32,421 nucleotides of DNA from the NCBI GenBank assembly GCA_003245835.1, contig QKCC01000054.1, positions 1 to 32,421 of the forward strand. Reading direction: 5' to 3'. The DNA comes from Spirochaetales bacterium. Its GTDB lineage: Bacteria > Spirochaetota > Spirochaetia > UBA9216. The position numbers and the translations under genes are program-made. The notes beneath the pieces are model-generated. The model was not told the DNA's origin. It was given only the letters and a program-made list of their open reading frames with translations, and did no database searches. Position 1 is the stretch's first letter; each line of letters starts with the position of its first letter. Below are positions 23,805 to 31,658 of the stretch, piece after piece.

Positions 23805-26192
23805 TTAGAGGGTCTGCTCGGTTCTCGCTATAATATCGTTCTGGGTTTCGGCCGACAGGTTTGTATAGAAGGCTGAATATCCTGCAACCCTTACAACAAG
23901 ATCGTGATATTCCTCAGGCCTTTCCTGTGCATCGAGCAGTGTTTCCTTATCGACAATATTGTACTGAATGTGCCAGCCCTTCATATCGTCGAAGAAGGTA
24001 TGCAGCATGGATGCAAGTTTTTCCTTGTTGCCTGCCGATTTCAGTACCGACGGAAGCAGTTTCTGGTTCAGAAGTACTCCACCGAGGATTTTCTCGGTGG
24101 GAAGCTTGCTTATACTGCGCATAACGGCTGTCGGCCCCTGTCTGTCGGCACCTGCCGATGGAGAAGCACCTTCGGCAAGCGGCTTCCAGGCTTTACGCCC
24201 GTCGGGGGTAGCCGGAACAAGAGCGCCTGCCGGTACATTCCCGGAAATACTTGAGGTTCCTCCGTAATACCGGCAGCCGATCGCCCCCGACCCCTTCCTG
24301 ATTGTGAAGTATTTTTCAATTTCATCAAGATAGGAATCATAAGCTTCTGCTATGAGTTCATCGACATAGTTGTCGTCATTTCCGTATTTCGGTGCATAGT
24401 TCAGAAGTACCTGGCGCAGTTTTTCACCCTCAGGTCCGGCAAAATCATCGTTCATGCTGCTTAAAAGCTGTTCGGGTGAAATCCGCTTCTCTTCGAAGAC
24501 CAGTTTCTTTACTGCCGCGAGCGAATCAGCCAGGTTTGCAATTCCGACCTGAAGCCCTGACACGAAATCATACTTCGAACCGCCCTCATGAACAGTCATT
24601 CCGCGCTCGATACAGTCGTCTGTGAATGCCGAGCACAGAATATCCGGGGCTTCATCACGCAGGACAATATCGATTGCAGTATCGATCGCTATGCCGGCTT
24701 TTGCATAGAAACGCACCTGTCTGTCCCAGGCCTGTACCAGCTGGCCGTAGGTTTTGAAATCACCGAGGCTGCCGGTGCCCTTTTGAAACTGGCGGCCGCT
24801 GACAGGATCAAGCCCGTCATTTATTGCGGCAAGAAATACCCGCATAAAATTCAGAAAATGCTTGCCGGTACACCTGTATCCCCATTTGCCGGGAACGGCT
24901 ACCTCTATACAGCCGATTGCCGCATAGTCCCAGGCGTCTTCTTCTTCCACTCCAAGGTTGTGAAAGGCCGGTATTACGATAGAATCATTATTGAAGGCCG
25001 GCATTCCAAAGCCTAGCTGAATAACCCTGATACACTCCATCAGGAAGTCATTATTCAGCCCGGGGTGAAACCTCACGGTCAGGTTGGGCTGTGTCAGCTT
25101 TGTTTCACCGACTGATTTCAAAACCAGGAAGGACAGATCGTTCACAGCATCACTGCCGTCTCGCAGCTGACCGCCGATTGTTACGTTCTGGTAAAGCGGT
25201 CCGCCAGCCGAAAACCTGGTATGCGACCAAGACCGGATCTTCTTCATGCTGACAAGCTTGAGCCATACACTTTCGAGGAGTTCGAGAACAAATTCGTCTT
25301 CAAGACTGCCTGACTCCTTATCCGCTTTGTAAAACGGGTAAAGGTACTGGTCAAGGCGTCCAAGCGAAAGTGAATGTCCGTTGCTTTCGATCTGAAGAAC
25401 CAGCTGAACGAAGTAAGTGAGCTGCAGCGCTTCATAGAAAGATTCAGGTTTTTCAAGGTAAATTTTCCTGCAGACCTCTTCAATTGTTGCGAGTTCCGCC
25501 CTTCTGACGGGTTCAGTTTCCTCCCGCTTCAGCTCTGCCGCAAGTTCGGCAAACCTGTAGATAAAATGGCTGAATGCCTTCAGGCTGATCAGTACAGATT
25601 CGTAAAAGAAGCGTTTTTTAATATCAGCCTCAGAGACAAAATCAGTTTCCTGAAGTTTTTTTTCGGTCCGTTCGATATACCATCCAAGACCGTAGTCAAG
25701 AATCTCTCTGAAATTGGCAGCTATATGGGCATCTCCTGAGGTCAGGTTTCCTTCGGCACGGATTATTCCTGATTCATGGATAGCATGGAGCTCGGGGGAC
25801 ATAAGTGCCTGCCCCTTGTCGAGCGTCGTCCGGCCTTCCCAGTATTCGCAGATTTCGAGCAGCTCCTGCTTTGTCTTTTCATCGGGATAGAAGGCGTCGC
25901 CTGTCCGTTTTTCGAAATCATTTATCTCGTTTTTAATCCACTCGACGGCATATTCAGGAAAGATCGGAGCGGCGTAGACGGCTGAGGAATGATTTCCGAC
26001 GATAAGCTCGTCAGCTTCAATTCTGATACTCATCTTTTCGAGAGTATCCTTCAGCGCCAGCGCTCGTTTCATAATTACCGGAAGGGATTCATTCTTACGG
26101 TATGCTTCCGTATAAAAAAAGGCCCTCTCGGTACATATTGTAGGTTTTGTTTTGAGAATTCGATCCTTCTGGATTCTTATCCGATCTTTCAC
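23805..26192 (-). CDS. YbiW-like glycyl radical enzyme, probable 1,5-anhydroglucitol-6-phosphate lyase
   Basis: The 795-residue enzyme has the catalytic Cys428 and Glu430 (GCIEVAVPG) and radical Gly771 (RVAGYSAFY), 24 residues from the C-terminus. It matches my recollection of E. coli YbiW through most of its length: VCTERA-like start (TICTERAFFYTE), IFPEYAVEWI, TSGDAHIAANF, QIESNGHSLSLGR, GFGMPAFNND, GKWGYRCTGKHF and a DIIARTEQTL end. YbiW converts 1,5-anhydroglucitol-6-phosphate to 1-deoxyfructose-6-phosphate. I chose the GTG at 26192 because GGAGG is 6 bases upstream and the resulting N-terminus fits YbiW; earlier in-frame starts lie in the promoter. It is a single-gene transcript, divergent from a DeoR regulator, with no activase of its own nearby other than the one at 20973. 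Confidence 0.88.
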   Translation of the reverse strand: MKDRIRIQKDRILKTKPTICTERAFFYTEAYRKNESLPVIMKRALALKDTLEKMSIRIEADELIVGNHSSAVYAAPIFPEYAVEWIKNEINDFEKRTGDAFYPDEKTKQELLEICEYWEGRTTLDKGQALMSPELHAIHESGIIRAEGNLTSGDAHIAANFREILDYGLGWYIERTEKKLQETDFVSEADIKKRFFYESVLISLKAFSHFIYRFAELAAELKREETEPVRRAELATIEEVCRKIYLEKPESFYEALQLTYFVQLVLQIESNGHSLSLGRLDQYLYPFYKADKESGSLEDEFVLELLESVWLKLVSMKKIRSWSHTRFSAGGPLYQNVTIGGQLRDGSDAVNDLSFLVLKSVGETKLTQPNLTVRFHPGLNNDFLMECIRVIQLGFGMPAFNNDSIVIPAFHNLGVEEEDAWDYAAIGCIEVAVPGKWGYRCTGKHFLNFMRVFLAAINDGLDPVSGRQFQKGTGSLGDFKTYGQLVQAWDRQVRFYAKAGIAIDTAIDIVLRDEAPDILCSAFTDDCIERGMTVHEGGSKYDFVSGLQVGIANLADSLAAVKKLVFEEKRISPEQLLSSMNDDFAGPEGEKLRQVLLNYAPKYGNDDNYVDELIAEAYDSYLDEIEKYFTIRKGSGAIGCRYYGGTSSISGNVPAGALVPATPDGRKAWKPLAEGASPSAGADRQGPTAVMRSISKLPTEKILGGVLLNQKLLPSVLKSAGNKEKLASMLHTFFDDMKGWHIQYNIVDKETLLDAQERPEEYHDLVVRVAGYSAFYTNLSAETQNDIIARTEQTL

Positions 26193-26214
26193 ATTTTCCT
26201 CCGTGTATAACAAA

Positions 26215-26243
26215 ATCATAATATATTTTCGTTCGTAAGTCAA
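26215..26243 (-). promoter_or_regulatory. Promoter of the YbiW-like GRE gene
   Basis: On the minus strand TTGACT (complement of 26238-26243), a 17-base spacer and TATGAT (complement of 26215-26220). The predicted start lies just before the GGAGG ribosome site, giving a very short leader. Confidence 0.7.
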
Positions 26244-26261
26244 TATCGTAAATTCGTAAGT
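26232..26261. promoter_or_regulatory. Repeated TTCGTAAGT elements, candidate DeoR operator
   Basis: TTCGTAAGT occurs at 26232-26240 and 26253-26261, exactly 21 bases (two helical turns) apart, with a third TCGTAA at 26246-26251. One copy overlaps the -35 of the GRE promoter. An opposite-facing TTACGTTCG lies at 26301-26309 in the DeoR gene's own promoter. Spaced copies on one face of the helix fit an oligomeric DeoR repressor. Confidence 0.6.
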
Positions 26262-26311
26262 GTTTATCAACAATATTGCTTTCTGTTGTATACAATATAT
26301 TTACGTTCGGT

Positions 26312-26317
26312 TATAAT
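26312..26317 (+). promoter_or_regulatory. -10 box of the DeoR gene, likely leaderless
   Basis: A perfect TATAAT at 26312-26317 places the transcript start at or next to the DeoR ATG at 26324. No good -35 is at 17 bases; TTGTAT (26286-26291) is 20 bases upstream. Confidence 0.5.
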
Positions 26318-26323
26318 AACAGG

Positions 26324-27070
26324 ATGAATAAGCGGCATGAACAAATCCTTAACATCGTAAACAAAGAGAAAGAGGTTTCCGTAAACAGACTTTCAAGTCT
26401 ATTGAGTGTTTCACATGTTACCGTCAGAAGCGATCTCAAATCACTCGAAGAGCAGAACCTTATCTGCCGCGTTCACGGCGGTGCAAGCCTTCCTTCGACC
26501 GACGACATATCGCACCGGCTCAGCATTAATTACTCAAAAAAGCAGCGGATAGCAGTAAGGGCTTCGGAACTTATAGAGGAAGGAGAAACTATACTGCTTG
26601 AAGCAGGCTCATGTGTCGCCCTGCTCGCGCAGGAACTCAGCAAAAGAACAAATATCAACGTAATTACAAACAATACGTTTGTTGCAAGACAGCTGAAAGA
26701 CTCCGAAAAAATCAATGTGATTCTGATGGGCGGCATCTACCAGAAGGAAAGCGAAACCCTTGTCGGCTCGATGGTAAAGGAATACCTTTCGTACTACAAT
26801 TTTTCAAAGGTATTTTTAGGCATGGACGGATTCACAATGGAGGACGGCGCCATGTGCCGCGACCTGGATCGTGCAGAGGTTATGGCCGAATTCGCCCGAA
26901 AGGGCCGCGAGGTTTTCTTTCTGTCGGACTCAGCCAAGATGGGAGTTTCGGCGGTAAGGACAATCTGCAAACCGGAAGAGATAGACTGTATAATAACGGA
27001 CGATGATATTGATTCCGATTATAAAGAATACTTCGAAAACAGCAGCATCAGACTGATAACCGCCGGATGA
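26324..27070 (+). CDS. DeoR-family transcriptional regulator (divergent from the YbiW-like GRE)
   Basis: The 248-residue protein has a DeoR helix-turn-helix (VNRLSSLLSVSHVTVRSDL), the CRVHGGA hinge and an effector domain with LLEAGS, NTFVARQL, GGIYQKES and FSKVFLGMDGF. I start it at ATG 26324 because its N-terminus MNKRHEQILNI then matches the other DeoR of the window; an earlier in-frame codon would add residues not seen in the family. The only ribosome-like bases are AGG touching the ATG, in line with leaderless translation. It is divergent from the YbiW-like GRE and most likely represses it until a sugar phosphate appears. Confidence 0.9.
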   Translation: MNKRHEQILNIVNKEKEVSVNRLSSLLSVSHVTVRSDLKSLEEQNLICRVHGGASLPSTDDISHRLSINYSKKQRIAVRASELIEEGETILLEAGSCVALLAQELSKRTNINVITNNTFVARQLKDSEKINVILMGGIYQKESETLVGSMVKEYLSYYNFSKVFLGMDGFTMEDGAMCRDLDRAEVMAEFARKGREVFFLSDSAKMGVSAVRTICKPEEIDCIITDDDIDSDYKEYFENSSIRLITAG

Positions 27071-27130
27071 AGCTGATAACCCGATAGTACGATTACGGAA
27101 TAAGACCTCACCCTCCCTGTAAATTTCCGG

Positions 27131-27159
27131 TTGACAACCATACGCAAGTGTTATACCAT
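27131..27159 (+). promoter_or_regulatory. Promoter of the shikimate-dehydrogenase-like operon
   Basis: TTGACA (27131-27136), a 17-base spacer and TACCAT (27154-27159). The CATATGATAG element at 27181-27190 follows about 15 bases after the predicted start. Confidence 0.55.
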
Positions 27160-27233
27160 CTTTTAATAATCCTTTTCCTTCATATGATAGATTAATTTTT
27201 TCGTTTGATATTTCAATTTTACGGAGTGCATTA

Positions 27234-28097
27234 ATGAAAGAAATAAGTTTTTTAGATAACCTGGTCGGAGTATTCGGTCATCCCGCCGCGGACAATCCCG
27301 GAGTTGTGATTCAGGAGGCTGCATTCAACGACCTCGGAATTGAAAGATGGAGATTCCTTACTATTGATGTCGACCCCGATAAGCTCGGAGACGCGATAGC
27401 CGGTCTTAAAGCCATGAAGATGAGGGGAATCAACTGCACCCTGCCCCACAAGCTTGCCGTTCTGGAATATCTTGACGAAATTTCACCGGCGGCAAAACTG
27501 ATTGGTGCGGTAAATATGATAGTAAATACCGACGGAAAGCTTTTCGGCGACAACACGGATGGAAAGGGTTTCATGGAATCGCTGTCATCTGCGGGAATCT
27601 CAGCCGAAGGGAAAAATATTGTAATCCTCGGCGCCGGAGGTGCCGGAAGGGCCGTTGCAGTTGAAACCGCCCTTGCGGGAGCAAAACATATTACTATCGT
27701 AAATATTCCGCAGGACGAAAAACTTGCCGCGTCTCTGATTGAACTTCTTAAAACAAAAACAGGAGCTGCAGCGGAATACATTCCCTGGACGGACGCTTTC
27801 AAGGTCCCGCTGGACTGCGACATTTTGATTAACGCGACACCTATCGGACTGTACCCCAATGTAAACGACAAACCGAATATTGATTATGATACAATCAGAC
27901 CTGATCTGTTTGTTCAGGATGTTATACCAAACCCGGCATTCACTCCTTTTCTTGCCGAAGCGGAAAAACGGGGCGCAAGATGGAACACAGGCATGGGCAT
28001 GCTGATTAACCAGGCTGCGATAAATATAGAAATGTGGACAGGTCTCAAGCCAAACAAAAAGGTGATGACCAAAGCGTTCCAGAGCGTTATAAGCTGA
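27234..28097 (+). CDS. Shikimate-dehydrogenase-like oxidoreductase with altered substrate site
   Basis: The 287-residue protein has the AroE/YdiB two-domain layout. The catalytic Lys73 lies in NCTLPHK, Asn94 in GAVN, Asp109 in DNTDGKGF, and the nucleotide loop GAGGAG at 133-138. The N-terminal motif that holds shikimate in AroE and YdiB (two serines in HSxSP) is replaced by ADNPG, so both hydroxyl-binding serines are missing. It is therefore probably not a shikimate enzyme; oxidation of another polyol or keto-acid is more likely. GGAG precedes the ATG by 7 bases. It is followed 11 bases later by an RmlD-type reductase, and no other aromatic-pathway gene is nearby. Confidence 0.82.
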   Translation: MKEISFLDNLVGVFGHPAADNPGVVIQEAAFNDLGIERWRFLTIDVDPDKLGDAIAGLKAMKMRGINCTLPHKLAVLEYLDEISPAAKLIGAVNMIVNTDGKLFGDNTDGKGFMESLSSAGISAEGKNIVILGAGGAGRAVAVETALAGAKHITIVNIPQDEKLAASLIELLKTKTGAAAEYIPWTDAFKVPLDCDILINATPIGLYPNVNDKPNIDYDTIRPDLFVQDVIPNPAFTPFLAEAEKRGARWNTGMGMLINQAAINIEMWTGLKPNKKVMTKAFQSVIS

Positions 28098-28108
28098 AGG
28101 ATTCAGGG

Positions 28109-28975
28109 TTGAAGAAGATACTGCTGACAGGCAGCCGTGGTTTTTTCGGCAGCAGGTTCATCAGGTCCCTGGGCCGGGACTACGAAATTATCGCTACAAC
28201 ATCAGACAGCCTCAAAATTACAATCAGATCAGATGTGGAAAATATTATTTCCGCCGTAAAACCGGACTATGTGGTTCATGCCGCGGCTATCGCCGAGACT
28301 GACTTCTGCAATAAAAATCCCGAACGGTGCCGCGCCGTCAATGTCGAAGGGACTATGCACTTTGCAGACGCCGTAAAAAAGACCGGCAGCAGACTAGTGT
28401 TTCTGAGCACCGAACAGGTATTCAACGGAAATGCAGAAGCCGGTCCTTATACAGAAAGCGATACACCTGTGCCGGATACAGAATACGGCAAAAACAAACT
28501 CGAAGCAGAAAGCTATATTATTTCAGAATGCCGCGACTACCTGATCCTGAGGTGTACATGGATGTTCGGAGTTCCGTCAAAAGGCCTGCCCGTATCACCA
28601 AATCTGCTGTGGAACACGATGCAGATGATACTGAAAGGAGAACCTTTCAAGGTGCCGGCAAATGAATACAGGGGAATTACTTACATTGATGATATGCTTG
28701 ACCGGTTCAACACGATTCTGGGACTGCCGGAAGGCGTTTACCATACCGGCTCCGTAAACAATATGAGCCGTTATGAAACTGTCTGCCATATATTCGACGC
28801 ACTCGGTATCGGAAGCAGGATTCCGGAGCTTGTAATCAGGGACGACGAAAAATACAGCGGATCCCCCCGCGACGTCAGGCTTGATACGTCCGCTGCCCGC
28901 GGGCTGGGAATAGTATTTCCCGACACGGCGGAATCGCTGAGCCGCTGCATCAGCGAGAATTATCTTCGGGTGTGA
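28109..28975 (+). CDS. RmlD-like NAD(P)-dependent sugar reductase (SDR family)
   Basis: The 288-residue extended short-chain dehydrogenase has GSRGFFG (residues 8-14) for the cofactor, HAAA near 57, Ser100-Thr101 (LSTEQVF) and the catalytic pair Tyr126/Lys130 (YGKNK). This pattern is closest to dTDP-4-dehydrorhamnose reductases. No other dTDP-sugar genes accompany it, so it may reduce a different sugar or polyol. I start it at TTG 28109, with AAGGA 8-9 bases upstream, because the alternative ATG overlaps the previous gene by 64 bases and adds 25 residues before the Rossmann fold. It is co-transcribed with the preceding dehydrogenase. Its 3' end overlaps the convergent TetR gene by 16 bases. 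Confidence 0.82.
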   Translation: MKKILLTGSRGFFGSRFIRSLGRDYEIIATTSDSLKITIRSDVENIISAVKPDYVVHAAAIAETDFCNKNPERCRAVNVEGTMHFADAVKKTGSRLVFLSTEQVFNGNAEAGPYTESDTPVPDTEYGKNKLEAESYIISECRDYLILRCTWMFGVPSKGLPVSPNLLWNTMQMILKGEPFKVPANEYRGITYIDDMLDRFNTILGLPEGVYHTGSVNNMSRYETVCHIFDALGIGSRIPELVIRDDEKYSGSPRDVRLDTSAARGLGIVFPDTAESLSRCISENYLRV

Positions 28976-29565
28976 AGAGCAGCATCCTGTTCGGTCTCTT
29001 CCAGAAAGCCTTTCGCTGAAAAGTACATAATCCTGGCCGTGTTTTCGATAAATTCCCTCTCCGGCATCGGCTTTTCGGATGACAGCCAGTCGCCTACAAC
29101 AAATAGAAATCCGTAGCTTAAAAAATCAATATACAAATGCTGGGTATTCTTGTCGGAAGCTTTTGAGCTGACGACCGAAAGATCAAGACGCTTCGTCATT
29201 GTGCTTCTTATTTTTTCAAATACAAAACGGTATTCGCCGCTGCAGAACAGCCGTTTATGCAGGGCCTTGTTCCGGTCGAGTATCTGTAAAAATCTTTTTA
29301 CAATATTCCTGTAATGCTCAAGGCTGGGCGGCAGAGCGAAGAGCTCATGAAGCCCGGAAAGATCGCCCATTATATCTTCCTGCAGCTCATCAAGAACAGA
29401 GTAAATTGAATCAAAATGACGGTAGAAGGTCTTCCTGTTGATATCAGCCCTGCGTGAAACCTCGCTTACAGTAATCTCTTTAAAATCCATTTCAAGAACC
29501 ATATCCATAAAAACTTTCAGCAGCTGCTTATGTGTTCTCTGATATCGCTTGTCCGGCTTTACCAT
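28960..29565 (-). CDS. TetR-family transcriptional regulator
   Basis: The 201-residue protein has a TetR helix-turn-helix near residues 25-50 (KEITVSEVSRRADINRKTFYRHF) and an all-helical, variable ligand domain afterwards. GGAG lies 7 bases before the ATG. It is divergent from the carboxylesterase/DUF3237 operon, the standard position for a TetR repressor of that operon. Two inverted repeats in the shared spacer are candidate sites: TATGCC/GGCATA (29578-29583, 29603-29608) and the stronger one at 29676-29697. The ligand is unknown, perhaps the esterase substrate or product. Confidence 0.92.
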   Translation of the reverse strand: MVKPDKRYQRTHKQLLKVFMDMVLEMDFKEITVSEVSRRADINRKTFYRHFDSIYSVLDELQEDIMGDLSGLHELFALPPSLEHYRNIVKRFLQILDRNKALHKRLFCSGEYRFVFEKIRSTMTKRLDLSVVSSKASDKNTQHLYIDFLSYGFLFVVGDWLSSEKPMPEREFIENTARIMYFSAKGFLEETEQDAALHTRR

Positions 29566-29653
29566 TTAACTACTCCGTATGCCACAGGTTTTAACTTTTT
29601 GAGGCATATACCCCTACTGCGGTATTTTCGTCCATTGCATAATTACAGACTTG

Positions 29654-29659
29654 TATTAT
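29654..29659 (+). promoter_or_regulatory. -10 box of the carboxylesterase operon
   Basis: TATTAT preceded by TTG. No good -35 at 17 bases (TTGCAT at 29635 is only 13 away). The predicted start near 29666 leaves the large inverted repeat at about +10 to +32. Confidence 0.4.
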
Positions 29660-29675
29660 CATGAAATTTGCAATC

Positions 29676-29697
29676 ATAAGCAACACCTGTTGCTTAT
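29676..29697. promoter_or_regulatory. Probable TetR operator (22-bp inverted repeat)
   Basis: ATAAGCAACA and TGTTGCTTAT are perfect 10-base arms separated by two C residues. The repeat is immediately upstream of the AGGAGG ribosome site of the esterase gene and downstream of the -10 box. Its size and symmetry suit a TetR dimer or dimer pair. A hairpin that hides the ribosome site is an alternative. Confidence 0.6.
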
Positions 29698-29709
29698 CAG
29701 GAGGTGAAT

Positions 29710-31188
29710 ATGTCTGAAACAATTGTTTCAACAAAATACGGAAAGGTGGATGGGTTTGAAGAAAATGGAATACATAAATGGCTCGGAATTCCATACGCTA
29801 AACCGCCCGTTGGGGATCTGAGATATAAACGGACGGTTGAATGCGAACCATGGACCGACACACTGTCCGCAAAAGCATTCGGTTCCAGGCCATGGCAGTT
29901 TATGGACATGAAGGCGGTCAGAAAGATAAAAGCCAGCGAAGACTGTCTCAGCATAAATATCTGGGGACCGGTTAAAAGAAACAACTGTCCGGTTTTCGTG
30001 TATTTTTACGGCGGTGCGAACACCAGCGGAGAGAGTTCCGATCCGATGTACGACGGCACTTCGTTCGCAAAAAACGGAATTATCTATGCCTGCTTCAACT
30101 ACCGGCTCGGACCGCTGGGTTTCTATGATTTTTCGATATACGACAAGAGCTTCGAATCCAACTGCGGCTTTGCAGACCAGATAGCCGGACTGAAATGGGT
30201 TCATGATAATATAGAAGCTTTCGGCGGAGATCCGGACAACATCACCATTTGCGGTGAATCGGCGGGCGGAACAGCAGTATACGACCTGCTTGCGGCTCCC
30301 TCGGCAAAGGGACTGTTTAAAAGGGCTATAGCCATGAGCGGACTGGCTGATGACGCAGTATCACCCAGGCAGAACAAGCTGAACGTCGATCTGTTCCTGC
30401 AAAAAATGAACATAAAAGCGGATGATCTTTCTGCACTGAAAACGATCGATCCGTCCGAAATGATAACGGCAGCCGGATGGATGTTCCAGAACAACAACAC
30501 CGTATACCCGGGAATATTTGTTCCAGGGCCGGTTATTGACGATCTGCTGCCGCAAAAGCCCTGGGAAGCAATGAAAGACGGCAGCGCGGAAGGTATAGAC
30601 TGCATATTCGGGACTTGCCGTGATGAAGCTACCCTGTTTTTTATGATGAAAATACTGCCGACAAGCTGGGAGGACGTTCGTAAAATGCTGGAGCTCAGCG
30701 GCTGTCCTGAAAAATTTGGCGAACTTAAAAAGGTGTACTCGAACAAAAACGATAAAAAAGCCCTGCAGGAACTGTTCAGAGACAGGCTCTTCTGGGCACA
30801 TTCCGTACTCTGTGCTGATGCCCAGAGTACGCATGCAAAGGTATACGCCTACCGTAACGATTTTGAGTACATGCTTATGAAGCTTGCCGGACTTGGCGCG
30901 ATGCACGGTTCCGATGTCGGGATGGCCCTGAACACTTCAGGCGGAACACTTGATAAAGCCTCGATCGGGACCCCGAAGGCAAGAAAGATCAGAATGCGGG
31001 AATATGTTCACGGCGCCTGGGTGAATTTTGCTAAAACCGGCGACCCGAACGGCAGCCTGCCGATAAACTGGGAACTGTATGACCGGGAAAATAAAGCAAC
31101 ATTTATATTCAATGATAACTGTACAATTGAGAAAAACCCGCGGGCGGAAGCTTTTGCGATCTGGAAAGATCTAAAGCTGTACGAATAG
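29710..31188 (+). CDS. Type B carboxylesterase (PnbA-like)
   Basis: The 492-residue alpha/beta-hydrolase has the nucleophile Ser184 in GESAGG, the acid Glu306 (CRDEATLF) and His399 (GAMHGSD). This is the triad of the carboxylesterase/cholinesterase family, and GIPYAKPPVGDLR near the N-terminus is a family mark. The oxyanion loop reads YFYGGAN where most relatives have HGGG or HGGA, so the first His is Tyr. No signal peptide is seen, so it is cytosolic. The ATG at 29710 has AGGAGG 5 bases upstream; a GTG two codons earlier overlaps that site. It leads an operon with two DUF3237 genes and is probably controlled by the divergent TetR. The substrate is some ester, not readable from sequence. Confidence 0.9.
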   Translation: MSETIVSTKYGKVDGFEENGIHKWLGIPYAKPPVGDLRYKRTVECEPWTDTLSAKAFGSRPWQFMDMKAVRKIKASEDCLSINIWGPVKRNNCPVFVYFYGGANTSGESSDPMYDGTSFAKNGIIYACFNYRLGPLGFYDFSIYDKSFESNCGFADQIAGLKWVHDNIEAFGGDPDNITICGESAGGTAVYDLLAAPSAKGLFKRAIAMSGLADDAVSPRQNKLNVDLFLQKMNIKADDLSALKTIDPSEMITAAGWMFQNNNTVYPGIFVPGPVIDDLLPQKPWEAMKDGSAEGIDCIFGTCRDEATLFFMMKILPTSWEDVRKMLELSGCPEKFGELKKVYSNKNDKKALQELFRDRLFWAHSVLCADAQSTHAKVYAYRNDFEYMLMKLAGLGAMHGSDVGMALNTSGGTLDKASIGTPKARKIRMREYVHGAWVNFAKTGDPNGSLPINWELYDRENKATFIFNDNCTIEKNPRAEAFAIWKDLKLYE

Positions 31189-31201
31189 GAAGGATATTAA
31201 A

Positions 31202-31648
31202 ATGAGTTTGGAAAGAAGTTTAAATCTGCCTGCACCGGAACTTACTCCGCTTTTCAGCGCTGAAATGGAAAAAGGCGAATCATATGATTTCGGCAACACC
31301 CCGGATGGAAAGTATGAAGCATGTTCCTATAGTTCGGGGGCTTTCACCGGAAACAGGCTGTCCGGTACCCTTCTCGACTGCAGCGGGAACTGGAAAACAA
31401 CCAGGGCTGACGGTGTTGTAACTGTAAACGCAAAATATATGCTGAAGACAGACACCGGAGACATCATCTCGATAGAATCTTCCGGCAGTTCCGTGGAATC
31501 AGGTAAAGGTACCGCGTATTTTCATGAAAGGCTGTTTTTTAAAGCAGGTTCACCTAAATACAGCTGGCTGAATGATACTGTCGCGATCGGTTTTGTTCGC
31601 GAGTCGGATGATAACAAGGTAATGCTTGACGCGTTCCTTATAAACTGA
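31202..31648 (+). CDS. DUF3237 family protein (first of a tandem pair)
   Basis: The 148-residue protein matches the DUF3237 pattern: a starting PELTPLF segment, GNTPDGKYE, GAFTGNRLSG, ADGVVTVNAKYMLKTDTGD and a late GSPKYSWLND. The fold of this family is a small beta-barrel; no enzymatic role is established. It lies 13 bases after the esterase gene with AAGGA before the ATG. No signal peptide. Being in an esterase operon suggests binding or processing of the same compound, an inference. Confidence 0.85.
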   Translation: MSLERSLNLPAPELTPLFSAEMEKGESYDFGNTPDGKYEACSYSSGAFTGNRLSGTLLDCSGNWKTTRADGVVTVNAKYMLKTDTGDIISIESSGSSVESGKGTAYFHERLFFKAGSPKYSWLNDTVAIGFVRESDDNKVMLDAFLIN

Positions 31649-31658
31649 GGATTTATTT

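Noticed and set aside
28034-28108. Upstream ATG start for the RmlD-like gene
   Set aside because: It would overlap the preceding gene by 64 bases and add 25 residues before the Rossmann fold; the TTG at 28109 has a ribosome site.
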